From NCBI GenBank assembly GCA_021770785.1, contig JAETQH010000010.1:39465-103464 (forward strand): a DNA stretch of 64,000 nucleotides, given 5' to 3'. This document shows positions 42,024 to 51,416 of the stretch, piece after piece (the first letter of the stretch is position 1; each line of letters begins with the position of its first letter). Source of the DNA: Lachnospiraceae bacterium. GTDB taxonomy: Bacteria > Bacillota > Clostridia > Lachnospirales > Lachnospiraceae. Under the pieces are notes generated by a model. The model searched no databases, had not been told where the DNA came from, and saw only the letters and a list, made by a program, of their open reading frames with translations. Both the position numbers and the translations under genes were made by a program.

Positions 42024-43472
42024 ATGAAAAAGAAAGCATTATCAGTAATGCTGGCAACAGCCATGACAGCAGGTTTATTTGCAGGTTGTGGAAACACAAG
42101 CACCGGAACAGACGCAGCGGCAAACACAGGCGACACCAAGACAGATGTACAGTCTGAGGCAGGCACAGAAAGCGGTGCCGGCGACACCAAAAGCGAGATG
42201 GCAGCAAGCGGCGGTTCCGTATATTACTTAAACTTCAAACCGGAGCAGGATAAAGCATGGCAGGCATTGGCTGCTACATATACCGAGCAGACCGGAACGG
42301 AGGTAACGGTTATCACCGCAGCAGACGGTACCTACGAGCAGACTTTAAAATCAGAGATGGCAAAAGAGGAAGCGCCTACTTTATTTCAGGTAAATGGACC
42401 GGTAGGACTTGCAAACTGGAAAGACTACTGCATGGATTTATCAGGTAGCGAGATTTACACCCACTTAACTAGCGATGATTTCGCACTGAAAAATGAGGCT
42501 GGTGAGGTTTCCGGTATCGCTTATGTTATCGAGACTTACGGTATCATCTACAATAAAAAAATCTTAACAGATTACTGTACTTTAGATAATGCAGTTATTT
42601 CTGCACCGGAAGATATCAACAACTTTGAAACCTTAAAAGCAGTTGCAGATGATATTCAGGCAAGATTAGATGAAATCAACGATGCTTTTGGATATGACCT
42701 TCAGGGTGCGTTTACTTCTGCAGGTATGGATGGTTCTTCAGACTGGAGATTTAAGACCCACCTTGCAAATCTTCCGATTTATTACGAGTATAAAGACAAA
42801 GGTATCAACAGTACGGATGCCATCGAGGGAACTTACTTGGACAACTACAAACAGGTTTGGGATCTGTATATCACAGACTCTACCTGTGAGCCGGGTGTAT
42901 TATCCAGCAAGACAGGAGATGAAGCAGAATCTGAGTTTGGTATGGAAGAGGCAGTATTCTACCAGAACGGTACCTGGGAGTACGGCAACTTAACCAATCC
43001 GGACAACGGATATCTGGTAACGGCAGATGATTTAGCTATGATGCCGATTTATATCGGTGCTGACGGTGAAGAGAACCAGGGACTTTGCACCGGTTCTGAG
43101 AACTACTGGTGTGTAAACAGCCAGGCTTCCGCAGAGGATACACAGGCTACCTTAGATTTCTTAAGCTGGGTAATCGGTTCTGACGAGGGACGTGATTCCA
43201 TCGCAAATACCATGGGCTTCACCACACCGTTTGATACTTTTACCGGCGAATATGTAGCTGACAACGTATTTATTCAGCAGGATGCCGCTTATCTTGCAGA
43301 CGGCAAGACCCCTGTTTCATGGAACTTCTCAACGATTCCTTCTGAAACATGGAAAGATGGTGTTGGTTCTGCATTATTAGAGTATGCACAGGGAACCGGC
43401 GAATGGGATGCAGTTGTAAGTGCATTCGTTGACGGCTGGGCAACTGAGTATGCAGCAGCAAACGGTCAGTAG
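42024..43472 (+). CDS. Maltodextrin-type ABC transporter substrate-binding lipoprotein
   Basis: A 482-residue extracellular binding protein. The signal peptide ends in the lipobox LFAGC with lipidated Cys22, followed by a Thr/Gly/Asp-rich linker. The mature part is a family 1 solute-binding fold (VTVITAADGTYEQTLKSEMA; FQVNGPVGLANWKDYC). Its place before MalF/MalG-type permeases, a LacI regulator and malQ indicates malto-oligosaccharides. A hairpin with T run at 43481 probably lowers expression of the permease genes relative to this one. Confidence 0.9.
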   Translation: MKKKALSVMLATAMTAGLFAGCGNTSTGTDAAANTGDTKTDVQSEAGTESGAGDTKSEMAASGGSVYYLNFKPEQDKAWQALAATYTEQTGTEVTVITAADGTYEQTLKSEMAKEEAPTLFQVNGPVGLANWKDYCMDLSGSEIYTHLTSDDFALKNEAGEVSGIAYVIETYGIIYNKKILTDYCTLDNAVISAPEDINNFETLKAVADDIQARLDEINDAFGYDLQGAFTSAGMDGSSDWRFKTHLANLPIYYEYKDKGINSTDAIEGTYLDNYKQVWDLYITDSTCEPGVLSSKTGDEAESEFGMEEAVFYQNGTWEYGNLTNPDNGYLVTADDLAMMPIYIGADGEENQGLCTGSENYWCVNSQASAEDTQATLDFLSWVIGSDEGRDSIANTMGFTTPFDTFTGEYVADNVFIQQDAAYLADGKTPVSWNFSTIPSETWKDGVGSALLEYAQGTGEWDAVVSAFVDGWATEYAAANGQ

Positions 43473-43480
43473 AATGACAC

Positions 43481-43514
43481 AAAGGGTGGGCGGTAAGCCG
43501 CTCGCCCTTTTTTT
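43481..43514 (+). terminator. Attenuating terminator between binding protein and permeases
   Basis: AAAGGGTGGGCGG pairs with CCGCTCGCCCTTT (G-T allowed), followed by seven T. It would leave the binding protein in excess over the permeases, as is usual for such operons. Confidence 0.8.
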
Positions 43515-43571
43515 AAATCGTTACATTGTGGATATCATATCGTGACATGGAAAAAGAGAGGTTAAAAAATT

Positions 43572-44414
43572 ATGGAGAAAGCGATTAAAAAATATTTTCC
43601 TATTTTTGCACTCCCAACTTTAGTAGCATTTACCATCGGTTTTATAGTTCCTTTTATTATGGGTATCTATTTATCATTTTGTGAGTTTACAACGGTTACG
43701 GATGCAAGTTTTGTAGGGGTAAAAAATTATTTCAGGGTATTTACTGACCCGACATTTGTTCACGCGTTAGGGTTTACTGCATTATTTACTGTTGTATCTG
43801 TACTTACGATTAATGTCTTTGCGTTTACCATTGCGATGCTCTTAACAAAGGGAATTAAGGGTACCAATGTTTTCCGTACCGTGTTCTTTATGCCGAACCT
43901 AATCGGCGGTATCGTATTAGGTTACATCTGGCAGATTTTATTAAACGGTATTTTGGCAAACTTCGGAAGAACCTTAACCTATTCTTCCTCTTATGGTTTC
44001 TGGGGACTGATTATTCTGATGAACTGGCAGCAGATTGGTTATATGATGATTATCTATATTGCCGGTATCCAGAATATACCGGGAGAGCTGATTGAGGCAG
44101 CCAAGATTGACGGTGCCACAAGCTGGCAGGTATTAAGGAAGGTAACGATTCCTATGGTAATGCCCTCCATCACCATCTGTACCTTTTTAACTCTGACGAA
44201 CTCCTTTAAGCTTTTTGACCAGAACCTGGCATTGACTGCAGGAGAGCCGTCAAACAACTCCCAGATGTTGGCATTGAACATTTTTGAGACATTCTATGGA
44301 AGAAATGGCTGGGAAGGCGTCGGTCAGGCGAAAGCCGTTATCTTCTTCCTTATTGTAGCGGTCATTGCAGTGACCCAGAACTATTTAACCAGACGTAAGG
44401 AGGTGCAGCAGTAA
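43572..44414 (+). CDS. Sugar ABC transporter permease, MalF type
   Basis: A 280-residue inner-membrane permease with six predicted helices. The cytoplasmic EAA loop reads EAAKIDGATSWQVLRKV (about 174-190), the contact site for the ATPase. No ATPase gene is present; a shared MsmX-type ATPase elsewhere is likely. It lies between the binding protein and the MalG-type permease, which overlaps by one base. Confidence 0.92.
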   Translation: MEKAIKKYFPIFALPTLVAFTIGFIVPFIMGIYLSFCEFTTVTDASFVGVKNYFRVFTDPTFVHALGFTALFTVVSVLTINVFAFTIAMLLTKGIKGTNVFRTVFFMPNLIGGIVLGYIWQILLNGILANFGRTLTYSSSYGFWGLIILMNWQQIGYMMIIYIAGIQNIPGELIEAAKIDGATSWQVLRKVTIPMVMPSITICTFLTLTNSFKLFDQNLALTAGEPSNNSQMLALNIFETFYGRNGWEGVGQAKAVIFFLIVAVIAVTQNYLTRRKEVQQ

Positions 44415-45280
44415 TGGCAAAGAATGCAGATAATCAGGTAAGTGCAGTAAGAAAAGCAAAACACGGCTGGGTTTTAACATTATTTTTCAGCCTGCTTTCT
44501 ATCCTTTATATCTATCCGATTTTTCTGGTAGTGATTAATGCATTAAAAAAGAAAGGATTTATCATGAAGGCACCTTTTGCCCTGCCGGACGGACGTTCTT
44601 TCTTCGGACTTAAAAACTTTGTAAACGGAATTGAAGAGACCAACTTTTTTGCAGCCTGCGGAAACTCTGTCATCATCACGGTAGGCTCTGTTGTGGCAAT
44701 TATCTTCTTTACTTCCATGTGCGCATGGTATATCACCAGAGTGCAGAATAAGGGAACGAAAGCAATTTATATGTTGTGCCTGTTTTCCATGATTGTACCG
44801 TTCCAGATGGTAATGTTCCCGTTATCTAAGATTGCGAACATGATGAAGCTGAGCAACCCGGTAGGAATTATCTTGGTATACCTTGGCTTCGGGGCAGGCT
44901 TAGCGGTGTTTATGTTCTGCGGCTTTGTAAAGAGTATTCCGTTGGAGATTGAAGAGGCTGCCATGATTGACGGATGTACACCGTTACATACTTTTTTCCA
45001 GGTGGTATTTCCGATTATGAAACCGACGGTCATTACAGTATCCATCTTACAGGCAATGTGGATTTGGAACGACTACCTTCTTCCGTATCTGGTGCTGGAT
45101 TTGAAAAAATATAAGACCATCCCTATCGTAATTCAGTATTTAAAAGGCGGTTACGGTGCAGTAGACTGGGGTACCATGATGGCAATGTTAGTGTTGGCAA
45201 TTATTCCGATTATTATTTTCTATGCAGCATGCCAGAAATATATTATTGAAGGTGTGGTTGCAGGAGCAGTTAAGGGCTGA
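44414..45280 (+). CDS. Sugar ABC transporter permease, MalG type
   Basis: A 288-residue permease with six predicted helices and the EAA loop EEAAMIDGCTPLHTFFQV (about 182-199). It partners the MalF-type permease and begins at that gene's stop. A 25-base near-copy of its 3' end (GTTGCAGGAGC...GGCTGAT) occurs again at 45366, downstream of the stop. Confidence 0.92.
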   Translation: MAKNADNQVSAVRKAKHGWVLTLFFSLLSILYIYPIFLVVINALKKKGFIMKAPFALPDGRSFFGLKNFVNGIEETNFFAACGNSVIITVGSVVAIIFFTSMCAWYITRVQNKGTKAIYMLCLFSMIVPFQMVMFPLSKIANMMKLSNPVGIILVYLGFGAGLAVFMFCGFVKSIPLEIEEAAMIDGCTPLHTFFQVVFPIMKPTVITVSILQAMWIWNDYLLPYLVLDLKKYKTIPIVIQYLKGGYGAVDWGTMMAMLVLAIIPIIIFYAACQKYIIEGVVAGAVKG

Positions 45281-45390
45281 TTGAACTTCCGTCGTTACTG
45301 TTCATTTTCTCGGGGCCGCTCCGGTAACGGTAATCTGTGATTGCAAAAGTAATTTGCGGATTTTCGTTGCAGGAGCGGTTAAAGGCTGAT
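45257..45390 (+). repeat. Duplicated 3' end of the MalG-type gene
   Basis: Bases 45257-45281, which encode the last residues VAGAVKG and the stop, recur at 45366-45390 with two changes. The second copy still reads VAGAVKG-stop. It suggests a small tandem duplication or an older gene end left in the spacer. Confidence 0.65.
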
Positions 45391-45482
45391 ATGATATAAC
45401 TATGGCATATTTTGTGTAAAAATAGTGAAAAATCACGAAATTACGAAAAAATACGAAAAAACAGTAGACAGGAACGAAAAAA

Positions 45483-46490
45483 ATGGTTACGATAAAAGAT
45501 ATAGCCAGGGAGTCAGGATATTCTGTCAGTACCGTTTCCCGCGTACTGAATCATCGGAATGATGTCAGCCCCGATGCAAAAAAGAAAATTGAAGAAGTGG
45601 TGGCGTTATATAACTTTGTCCCCAACAATAATGCGAAGCATTTAAAACAGAACAATTCCAAATCCATCGGTGTGTTAGTAAAGGGTATTTCCAATATGCT
45701 CTTTGCCAGCATTGTGGAGGAAATCCAGCAGATGATAGGAAAAACCGAGTATACGCTGGTAGTTTCCTATTTAGATGAGGATGCCGACGAGGTGGAGGAA
45801 GCGGAGCGGCTCTGCCGGGAAAGAAAGCCCTTGGGACTTTTGTTTTTGGGAGGAAATCCCGATTATTTCAAGAAGGGCTTTTCCCATGTGGATGTGCCCT
45901 GCGTTCTGGTGACGAACCGTGCCAATGATATGGAATTTGCTAATTTATCCAGTGTGGCGACGGACGATATTGCTGCGGCGAAATGTGCGATGGAAGCCCT
46001 GTTTGCGGCGGGGCACAGAGATATCGGCATTTTAGGCGGTGACATCGAAAAATCCTATACCAGCCACCAGCGTTACATAGGCTGCAGGCAGAGTTTCAAA
46101 GAGCATGGGTTGTCCTTAAAGCAGGAAACCTGCTATGAGAAAGCCCGGTTCTCTTATGACAGCGCATACCGCGCCATGCAGCGCCTGCTGAAAAAATATC
46201 CGCAGCTTACCGCTATTTTTGCGATGTCGGATGTGATGGCGATTGGAGCTATCCGTGCACTGCGGGATATGAATTACCGGATACCCGAGGACATTTCCGT
46301 TATTGGCTTCGACGGTACGGCATTGGCAGAATATTATAATCCGAAACTGGCGACCATTAAACAGCAGTACAGGACCCTTGCAACAAGAAGTGTAGAAATT
46401 TTATTCGGTCAGATTGAGTTAAAGAAAGACCCGATTCACGAAATCGTTCCTTTCGAATTTGTAAGTGGGGAAAGTATTGGAAATATTTAA
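45483..46490 (+). CDS. LacI-family transcriptional regulator
   Basis: A 335-residue regulator. The N-terminal helix-turn-helix is VTIKDIARESGYSVSTVSRV with the hinge near NNAKHLKQNNS. The periplasmic-binding-like effector domain follows (SIGVLVKGISNML; DISVIGFDGTALAEYYNP). It sits between the permease genes and malQ and most likely controls both through AACGTT-centred operators at 41948-41986. AACGAAAAAA just upstream gives only a weak ribosome binding site. Confidence 0.92.
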   Translation: MVTIKDIARESGYSVSTVSRVLNHRNDVSPDAKKKIEEVVALYNFVPNNNAKHLKQNNSKSIGVLVKGISNMLFASIVEEIQQMIGKTEYTLVVSYLDEDADEVEEAERLCRERKPLGLLFLGGNPDYFKKGFSHVDVPCVLVTNRANDMEFANLSSVATDDIAAAKCAMEALFAAGHRDIGILGGDIEKSYTSHQRYIGCRQSFKEHGLSLKQETCYEKARFSYDSAYRAMQRLLKKYPQLTAIFAMSDVMAIGAIRALRDMNYRIPEDISVIGFDGTALAEYYNPKLATIKQQYRTLATRSVEILFGQIELKKDPIHEIVPFEFVSGESIGNI

Positions 46491-46514
46491 GTTCATGAAG
46501 GAGGAACAATTGTT

Positions 46515-48080
46515 ATGAGAAGCAGTGGCGTGTTAATGCACATTTCTTCCCTTCCATCTCCATATGGGATCGGAACCATGGGAAAAGAGGCAAGAAAGTT
46601 TGCAGACTTTTTGGAGAAATCAGGCCAGAAGTATTGGCAGATACTTCCGATTTGCCCCACCAGTTACGGTGATTCCCCTTATCAGTCGTTTTCAAGCTTT
46701 GCCGGAAACCCATATTTTATTGATTTAGAGTATTTGTGTAAAGATAAATTGCTGACGAAGAAGGAATGCGAATCCTTTCCCTGGGGCGGCAATGAGAGCT
46801 ATGTAGATTACGGCGTGATGTATGAATCCCGTTATCCCCTGTTGAAAAAAGCCTACGCCCGTTTTGTGAAAAATGTGCCGGAGGAATTTGAGACATTCTG
46901 TAGCGAAGAGGCAGAGTGGTTAGAAGAATATGCCCTTTTTATGGCATTGAAGGATGCCAACGGTGGTGTGGCATGGTTTGAGTGGGACAAAGATTTAAAG
47001 ACCAGAAAACCGGAAACCATTGCAGCGGCAAGAAAGGAATACGCGGAGGATATCCAGTTCTACAAAATGCTGCAGTACCTGTTTTTCAAACAGTGGAGAG
47101 AGTTAAAGAGCTATATTAACGAAAAAGATATCGAGATTATCGGCGATGTTCCCATCTATGTGGCAGGAGACAGCGCTGATGTCTGGGCGAATCCGGGACA
47201 GTTTTATCTGGACGAAAACCTCGATCCCATCGACGTGGCCGGATGCCCGCCGGATGCCTTTTCCGAGGACGGACAGCTCTGGGGCAATCCGCTGTTCCGC
47301 TGGGACGTAATGAAAAAGGACGGCTATACCTGGTGGACGAAGCGTGTGAAAGCCATGTCGGAATTATACGATATTGTCCGTATTGATCATTTCCGCGGCT
47401 TTGATTCCTACTATGCAATTCCGGCAGGGGATGATACGGCAAAAAACGGAGAATGGCGCAAAGGTCCGGGTATGGATTTATTTAAGACTCTGGAGAAGAA
47501 GCTGGGTAAATTAAATATTATTGTGGAGGATTTAGGTTTCCTGACACCGTCTGTTATCAAACTGGTACAGGATTCCGGTTTCCCGGGAATGAAAGTCATT
47601 CAGTTTGCCTTTGACTCCCGGGAAGGCAGTGATTATCTGCCCCACAATTATCCGACACATTGTGTAGTTTATACCGGAACCCACGACAATGATACCATTT
47701 TAGGCTGGATGAAAACCGCTCCGAAGAAGAGCGTTAAGTTTGCCAAAGAGTACTTAAACCTGACAGAGGAGGAGGGATATAACTGGGGCATGATGCGTGC
47801 AGCATGGGCTTCTGTAGGTGATCTTGCCATCGTTCCAATGCAGGATCTTATCGGTATCGGCGGTGAGGGACGTATGAATACTCCGTCCACCTTAGGCGGC
47901 AACTGGGAGTGGAGAGCTACCGCAGACCAGATAACCGGAAAACTGGCGAAGAAGCTGTACAAATACATGGAAATGTACGGACGTGTCAGAAAGGACCCGA
48001 AGGCGGAAGAAGAGGCAGCGTTAGAAGAGGCAGAAGGTAAAGAAAAGACAGATGAGAAAGCGTCTGTAGAAAAGAAATAA
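46515..48080 (+). CDS. malQ: 4-alpha-glucanotransferase (amylomaltase), GH77
   Basis: A 521-residue enzyme that transfers maltodextrin chains and releases glucose. The GH77 barrel shows GVLMHISSLPSPYGIG, CPPDAFSEDGQLWGNP, VRIDHFRGFDSYYAIP (nucleophile Asp), IIVEDLGFLTP (acid/base Glu) and YTGTHDNDTILGW. It ends with an unusual charged tail (EEEAALEEAEGKEKTDEK). AGGAGG lies upstream of the ATG. It completes the maltodextrin uptake and use cluster. Confidence 0.95.
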   Translation: MRSSGVLMHISSLPSPYGIGTMGKEARKFADFLEKSGQKYWQILPICPTSYGDSPYQSFSSFAGNPYFIDLEYLCKDKLLTKKECESFPWGGNESYVDYGVMYESRYPLLKKAYARFVKNVPEEFETFCSEEAEWLEEYALFMALKDANGGVAWFEWDKDLKTRKPETIAAARKEYAEDIQFYKMLQYLFFKQWRELKSYINEKDIEIIGDVPIYVAGDSADVWANPGQFYLDENLDPIDVAGCPPDAFSEDGQLWGNPLFRWDVMKKDGYTWWTKRVKAMSELYDIVRIDHFRGFDSYYAIPAGDDTAKNGEWRKGPGMDLFKTLEKKLGKLNIIVEDLGFLTPSVIKLVQDSGFPGMKVIQFAFDSREGSDYLPHNYPTHCVVYTGTHDNDTILGWMKTAPKKSVKFAKEYLNLTEEEGYNWGMMRAAWASVGDLAIVPMQDLIGIGGEGRMNTPSTLGGNWEWRATADQITGKLAKKLYKYMEMYGRVRKDPKAEEEAALEEAEGKEKTDEKASVEKK

Positions 48081-48135
48081 AGTGATGTTTTAAAAGTCTG
48101 TAAAAGGGCGTTGTGCATTTAGACAGGGAGAAAAT

Positions 48136-49086
48136 ATGCTTTATTTTATTGTAAATCAACAATCCGGCGGTGAGCGTGCGGTAGACGTCTGGGGACGAAT
48201 CCGGCGGATATTAGAGAAGGAACGGATAGATTACAGGGCGGAGACGACAAAATATCCGGGACATGCGGTTGCCCTTGGGAAAGGGTTTAGCAGCCGGGGA
48301 GAGAAAGACACCGGAATCGTGGTGGTTGGCGGAGACGGCACCGTCAACGAGGTCATAAACGGAATTACAGATTTTGAAAAAGTGCGGTTGGGCGTGATTC
48401 CCACCGGCTCCGGGAATGACTTTATCCGTGGTTTGGGAGTAAGCGGCAGCGAAGAAGAAATTTTACACGGTATTTTAAAGGGGATGCAGCAGCCTAAGGA
48501 GGAGGCTCCCCGGATTGACCTTGGCAGGGTACGGTGGGATGGAGGAGACACACCCCGGTTTTTTGCCATCAGCGCAGGGGTGGGATTAGACGCTATTGTT
48601 TGTAAAAAGGCGTTGAAATCCAGAGTAAAAGATGTATTGAACCGTTTCGGTTTAGGGAAGCTTACCTACACGTTTCTGACGGTGGTATCCCTGTTTACCA
48701 TGAAAACCACCACAGCGGCAATGCGTTTTGATAAGAAGGAAAAGTGCAGCCGCAAAAAACTGATATTTGCAGCAGCCATGAATTTCCCGGCGGAGGGAGG
48801 GGGTGTTCCCATGGCACCCAAAGCATCTTCCCGTGACGGAAAGCTTTCGGTCTGCCAGGCATTCGGCATCCCTAAGTGGCGGACATTTTTCTGCCTGCCG
48901 TTTCTGGTGCTGGGAAAACATCCGGAAATCAAGGGCTTTGATTTGACAGATGCAGCGGAGTGTGAAATTTCTTTAGAGGAACCTACAGTGCTCCATGCAG
49001 ACGGGGAGTACTGCGGAGACGTGGTGAAGATACAGTTTCAGTGCCTTCCCCAAAAACTTATGATACTGAATCAGATGGAAAAATAA
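48136..49086 (+). CDS. Diacylglycerol/lipid kinase family protein
   Basis: A 316-residue lipid kinase of the DagK/YegS type. VVVGGDGTVNEVINGI (nucleotide-binding GGDGT) and GVIPTGSGNDFIRGLG are present, and a C-terminal strand region includes LHADGEYCGD. It probably phosphorylates diacylglycerol or a related lipid at the membrane. AGGGAG precedes the ATG. spoIVA follows with a separate promoter. Confidence 0.9.
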   Translation: MLYFIVNQQSGGERAVDVWGRIRRILEKERIDYRAETTKYPGHAVALGKGFSSRGEKDTGIVVVGGDGTVNEVINGITDFEKVRLGVIPTGSGNDFIRGLGVSGSEEEILHGILKGMQQPKEEAPRIDLGRVRWDGGDTPRFFAISAGVGLDAIVCKKALKSRVKDVLNRFGLGKLTYTFLTVVSLFTMKTTTAAMRFDKKEKCSRKKLIFAAAMNFPAEGGGVPMAPKASSRDGKLSVCQAFGIPKWRTFFCLPFLVLGKHPEIKGFDLTDAAECEISLEEPTVLHADGEYCGDVVKIQFQCLPQKLMILNQMEK

Positions 49087-49087
49087 G

Positions 49088-49116
49088 ACATAAATAAATC
49101 CTTCCTTTCATACATT
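49088..49116 (+). promoter_or_regulatory. SigE-type promoter for spoIVA
   Basis: ATAAAT (49090-49095), 13 bases, then CATACATT (49109-49116). The -10 fits the mother-cell sigma factor SigE consensus CATACAnT, as expected for spoIVA. Confidence 0.6.
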
Positions 49117-49143
49117 AAAATAAGCTATGGAAGGGGTACTTTT

Positions 49144-50646
49144 ATGGATATCAGCACGAAGAAAGAATTTGACTTATACAAAGATATTAAAAACAGGACG
49201 GGCGGAGAGCTGTACTTAGGAGTGGTAGGGCCGGTGCGCACCGGAAAATCCACGTTTATCAAGCGCTTTATGGATTTGATGGTGGTTCCCTATATGGAGG
49301 ATGAACATGCAAAGGAGCGCACCTTAGATGAACTGCCCCAGTCAGCGGCGGGGAAAACCATTATGACCACCGAGCCGAAGTTTATCCCCCAGGAGGCGGC
49401 GGAAATTGTGATGCCGGAGGAGGGAAACGGCGGGGAAGCGGTGCGGTTTAAGGTGCGCCTCATCGACTGTGTGGGTTTTATGGTGGAGGGAGCCTCCGGT
49501 CATATGGAGGGCTCAGAGAAACGGATGGTAAAAACCCCCTGGTTTGACCATGAGATTCCCTTTGTGGAGGCGGCGTCCATCGGGACGGAAAAGGTGATTC
49601 GTGACCATGCCACCATCGGAATCGTGGTGACCACCGACGGAAGCATCGGGGAGTTAGAGCGGGAAAATTACATAGAAGCGGAAGAAAAGACGGCGGAGGA
49701 ATTAAATGCCATCGGGAAGCCCTACATTATGCTGTTAAATTCCAAAAAGCCCTACAGTGACGAGACAGTGAAATTAGCGGAAGAGCTGGGAGAAAAATAC
49801 AGGACGGCAGTGTTGCCGGTTAACTGCGAGCAGTTGCGAAAAGAGGATGTGTACCGGATTTTGGAGAGTATTCTCTATGAGTTTCCGGTGGCAAGGGTGG
49901 AATTTTTTATCCCGAAATGGGCGGAAATGTTAGCGGTGGACCATCCCATGAAGGCGGAGATTATAAAGACCGCATCTAACCTTTTAGGGCAAATGCAGAA
50001 AACAAAAGATGTCTACCGGCTAGATATGACGCCGGAGCAGTATGTTTCTAAAATTAAAATGGAAGAGTTAGATCCCGCCGCGGGCTGTGTAAAAATCCGT
50101 ATGGACATGGGGGAAAAATATTACTACGAAAATATGAGTGAGCTGACCGGAGTGCCCATTCAGGGAGAATACGAGCTGATTTCCATGATTAAGGAGATGG
50201 CGGCCTTAAAGGAATCCTACGAAAAGGTATCGGATGCCTTTGAACAGGTGCAGGCAAAAGGGTACGGCGTAGTGAATCCGGGGCTTTCCGATATTACCAT
50301 GGAGGAACCGGTGCTGATTCGCCATGGCAATAAATTCGGTGTGAAAATGAAAGCAATTTCCCCCTCGATTCATATGATACGGGCCAATATTGAGACGGAG
50401 ATTGCCCCCATTGTGGGAAGCGAGGAGCAGGCAAACGATTTGATTTCCTATATCAAGGAGGGGCAGAAGAGCGAGGAGGGGGCCTGGGAAACCAATATTT
50501 TCGGCAAATCCATCGGAGAACTGATGGAGGACGGCATCCGGGGAAAAATTGCCATGATGGACGATGAATGCCAGATGAAGCTGCAGGACACCATGCAGAA
50601 GATTGTCAATGACAATAACGGCGGAATGGTGTGTATCATTTTATAA
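49144..50646 (+). CDS. spoIVA: Stage IV sporulation protein A (spore coat ATPase)
   Basis: A 500-residue morphogenetic ATPase that polymerises on the forespore surface to build the coat base. The Walker A GVVGPVRTGKSTFIKRF (about 27-43), the DCVGFMVEGA segment and the C-terminal hydrophobic end GGMVCIIL are hallmarks. Its presence shows the organism forms or once formed endospores. It has a SigE-like promoter and AAGGGGTACTTTT before the ATG. Confidence 0.97.
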   Translation: MDISTKKEFDLYKDIKNRTGGELYLGVVGPVRTGKSTFIKRFMDLMVVPYMEDEHAKERTLDELPQSAAGKTIMTTEPKFIPQEAAEIVMPEEGNGGEAVRFKVRLIDCVGFMVEGASGHMEGSEKRMVKTPWFDHEIPFVEAASIGTEKVIRDHATIGIVVTTDGSIGELERENYIEAEEKTAEELNAIGKPYIMLLNSKKPYSDETVKLAEELGEKYRTAVLPVNCEQLRKEDVYRILESILYEFPVARVEFFIPKWAEMLAVDHPMKAEIIKTASNLLGQMQKTKDVYRLDMTPEQYVSKIKMEELDPAAGCVKIRMDMGEKYYYENMSELTGVPIQGEYELISMIKEMAALKESYEKVSDAFEQVQAKGYGVVNPGLSDITMEEPVLIRHGNKFGVKMKAISPSIHMIRANIETEIAPIVGSEEQANDLISYIKEGQKSEEGAWETNIFGKSIGELMEDGIRGKIAMMDDECQMKLQDTMQKIVNDNNGGMVCIIL

Positions 50647-50681
50647 AATCAGCGGAAAAAGCGGAAGAAAGCATGAGAGGC

Positions 50682-51254
50682 TTAATCTTCGGCTTTTTCT
50701 TTTTCTTCTTTTTCCTCTTCGGTGTCCGGCAGCTTCTGGTAGTCACCGGATTCTTTAAATTCGTTGTAGGCGTCCTGATAAGCGGCGGTAATTGCTTCTT
50801 TCATAGGGTCTTTATCGCTGACCATGGACATGGAGGTGGAGAAAGCAGTTTCCACCGCTTCCTTGCTGCGGCAGGATTTTAACTGCTGTTCGAAGGATTC
50901 CCGCATGGATTGTACCCTTGCCGCCTGTAGGTAAAGGTCCGGGTATTCTGCCTGGAGAAAACGCATTTCCTCTGCAGTCAGCTTTTTCCCGGCTTTTAAC
51001 TTTGCCTGAATGTGGGCGAGATAAGCCTGTTTTTCCTCATCGCTCATGCCGCAGGCAGGGCTTAACAGTTCAGAGATATTCGTTGTCAGTTCGAAATGAT
51101 CCATGGCAGACCGTGCATCTGTGGTCAGCCCGGATTTCTTAGCGATTCCCAGATTAGAAGAAGATAACCGCTGTGTTACCTGCGCTACCGGGTTGCCATT
51201 GCTGCGCTCCAGATGCAGGGCTTTTGTGAAACCTGAAAAATCAAATGCTGTCAT
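50682..51254 (-). CDS. Unknown conserved-looking helical protein
   Basis: A 190-residue soluble, helix-rich protein that I do not recognise. It begins MTAFDFSGFTKALHLERSNG, has GLTTDARSAMDHFELTTNIS (about 44-63) and AHIQAKLKAGKKLTAEEMRF (about 83-102), and ends in an acidic tail (TEEEKEEKEKAED). ATG 51254 is preceded by AAGGAGGA. No signal peptide or membrane helix is found. It is convergent with spoIVA and divergent from a TetR gene, sharing a short spacer with palindromes. Confidence 0.6.
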   Translation of the reverse strand: MTAFDFSGFTKALHLERSNGNPVAQVTQRLSSSNLGIAKKSGLTTDARSAMDHFELTTNISELLSPACGMSDEEKQAYLAHIQAKLKAGKKLTAEEMRFLQAEYPDLYLQAARVQSMRESFEQQLKSCRSKEAVETAFSTSMSMVSDKDPMKEAITAAYQDAYNEFKESGDYQKLPDTEEEKEEKEKAED

Positions 51255-51337
51255 GGCTGAGATCCTCCTTGGATTGGTGTTTTTTATTATAGAGTATATC
51301 GTCTGATTTGCCAAAAACTTGACAGATATCCGCTCTT

Positions 51338-51396
51338 GTGTTATATATGTTACACGTATCACACTGGCACATATGTAACAGTGATACATTTATCAC
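51338..51396. promoter_or_regulatory. Two palindromes upstream of the second tetR-type gene
   Basis: GTGTTATATATGTTACAC (51338-51355) and GTGATACATTTATCAC (51381-51396) are imperfect palindromes with GTG/CAC ends, placed before the TetR gene at 51417 and behind the divergent gene. They are candidate operators for TetR. Confidence 0.5.
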
Positions 51397-51416
51397 AGAG
51401 TGTAAGGAAATGATGT

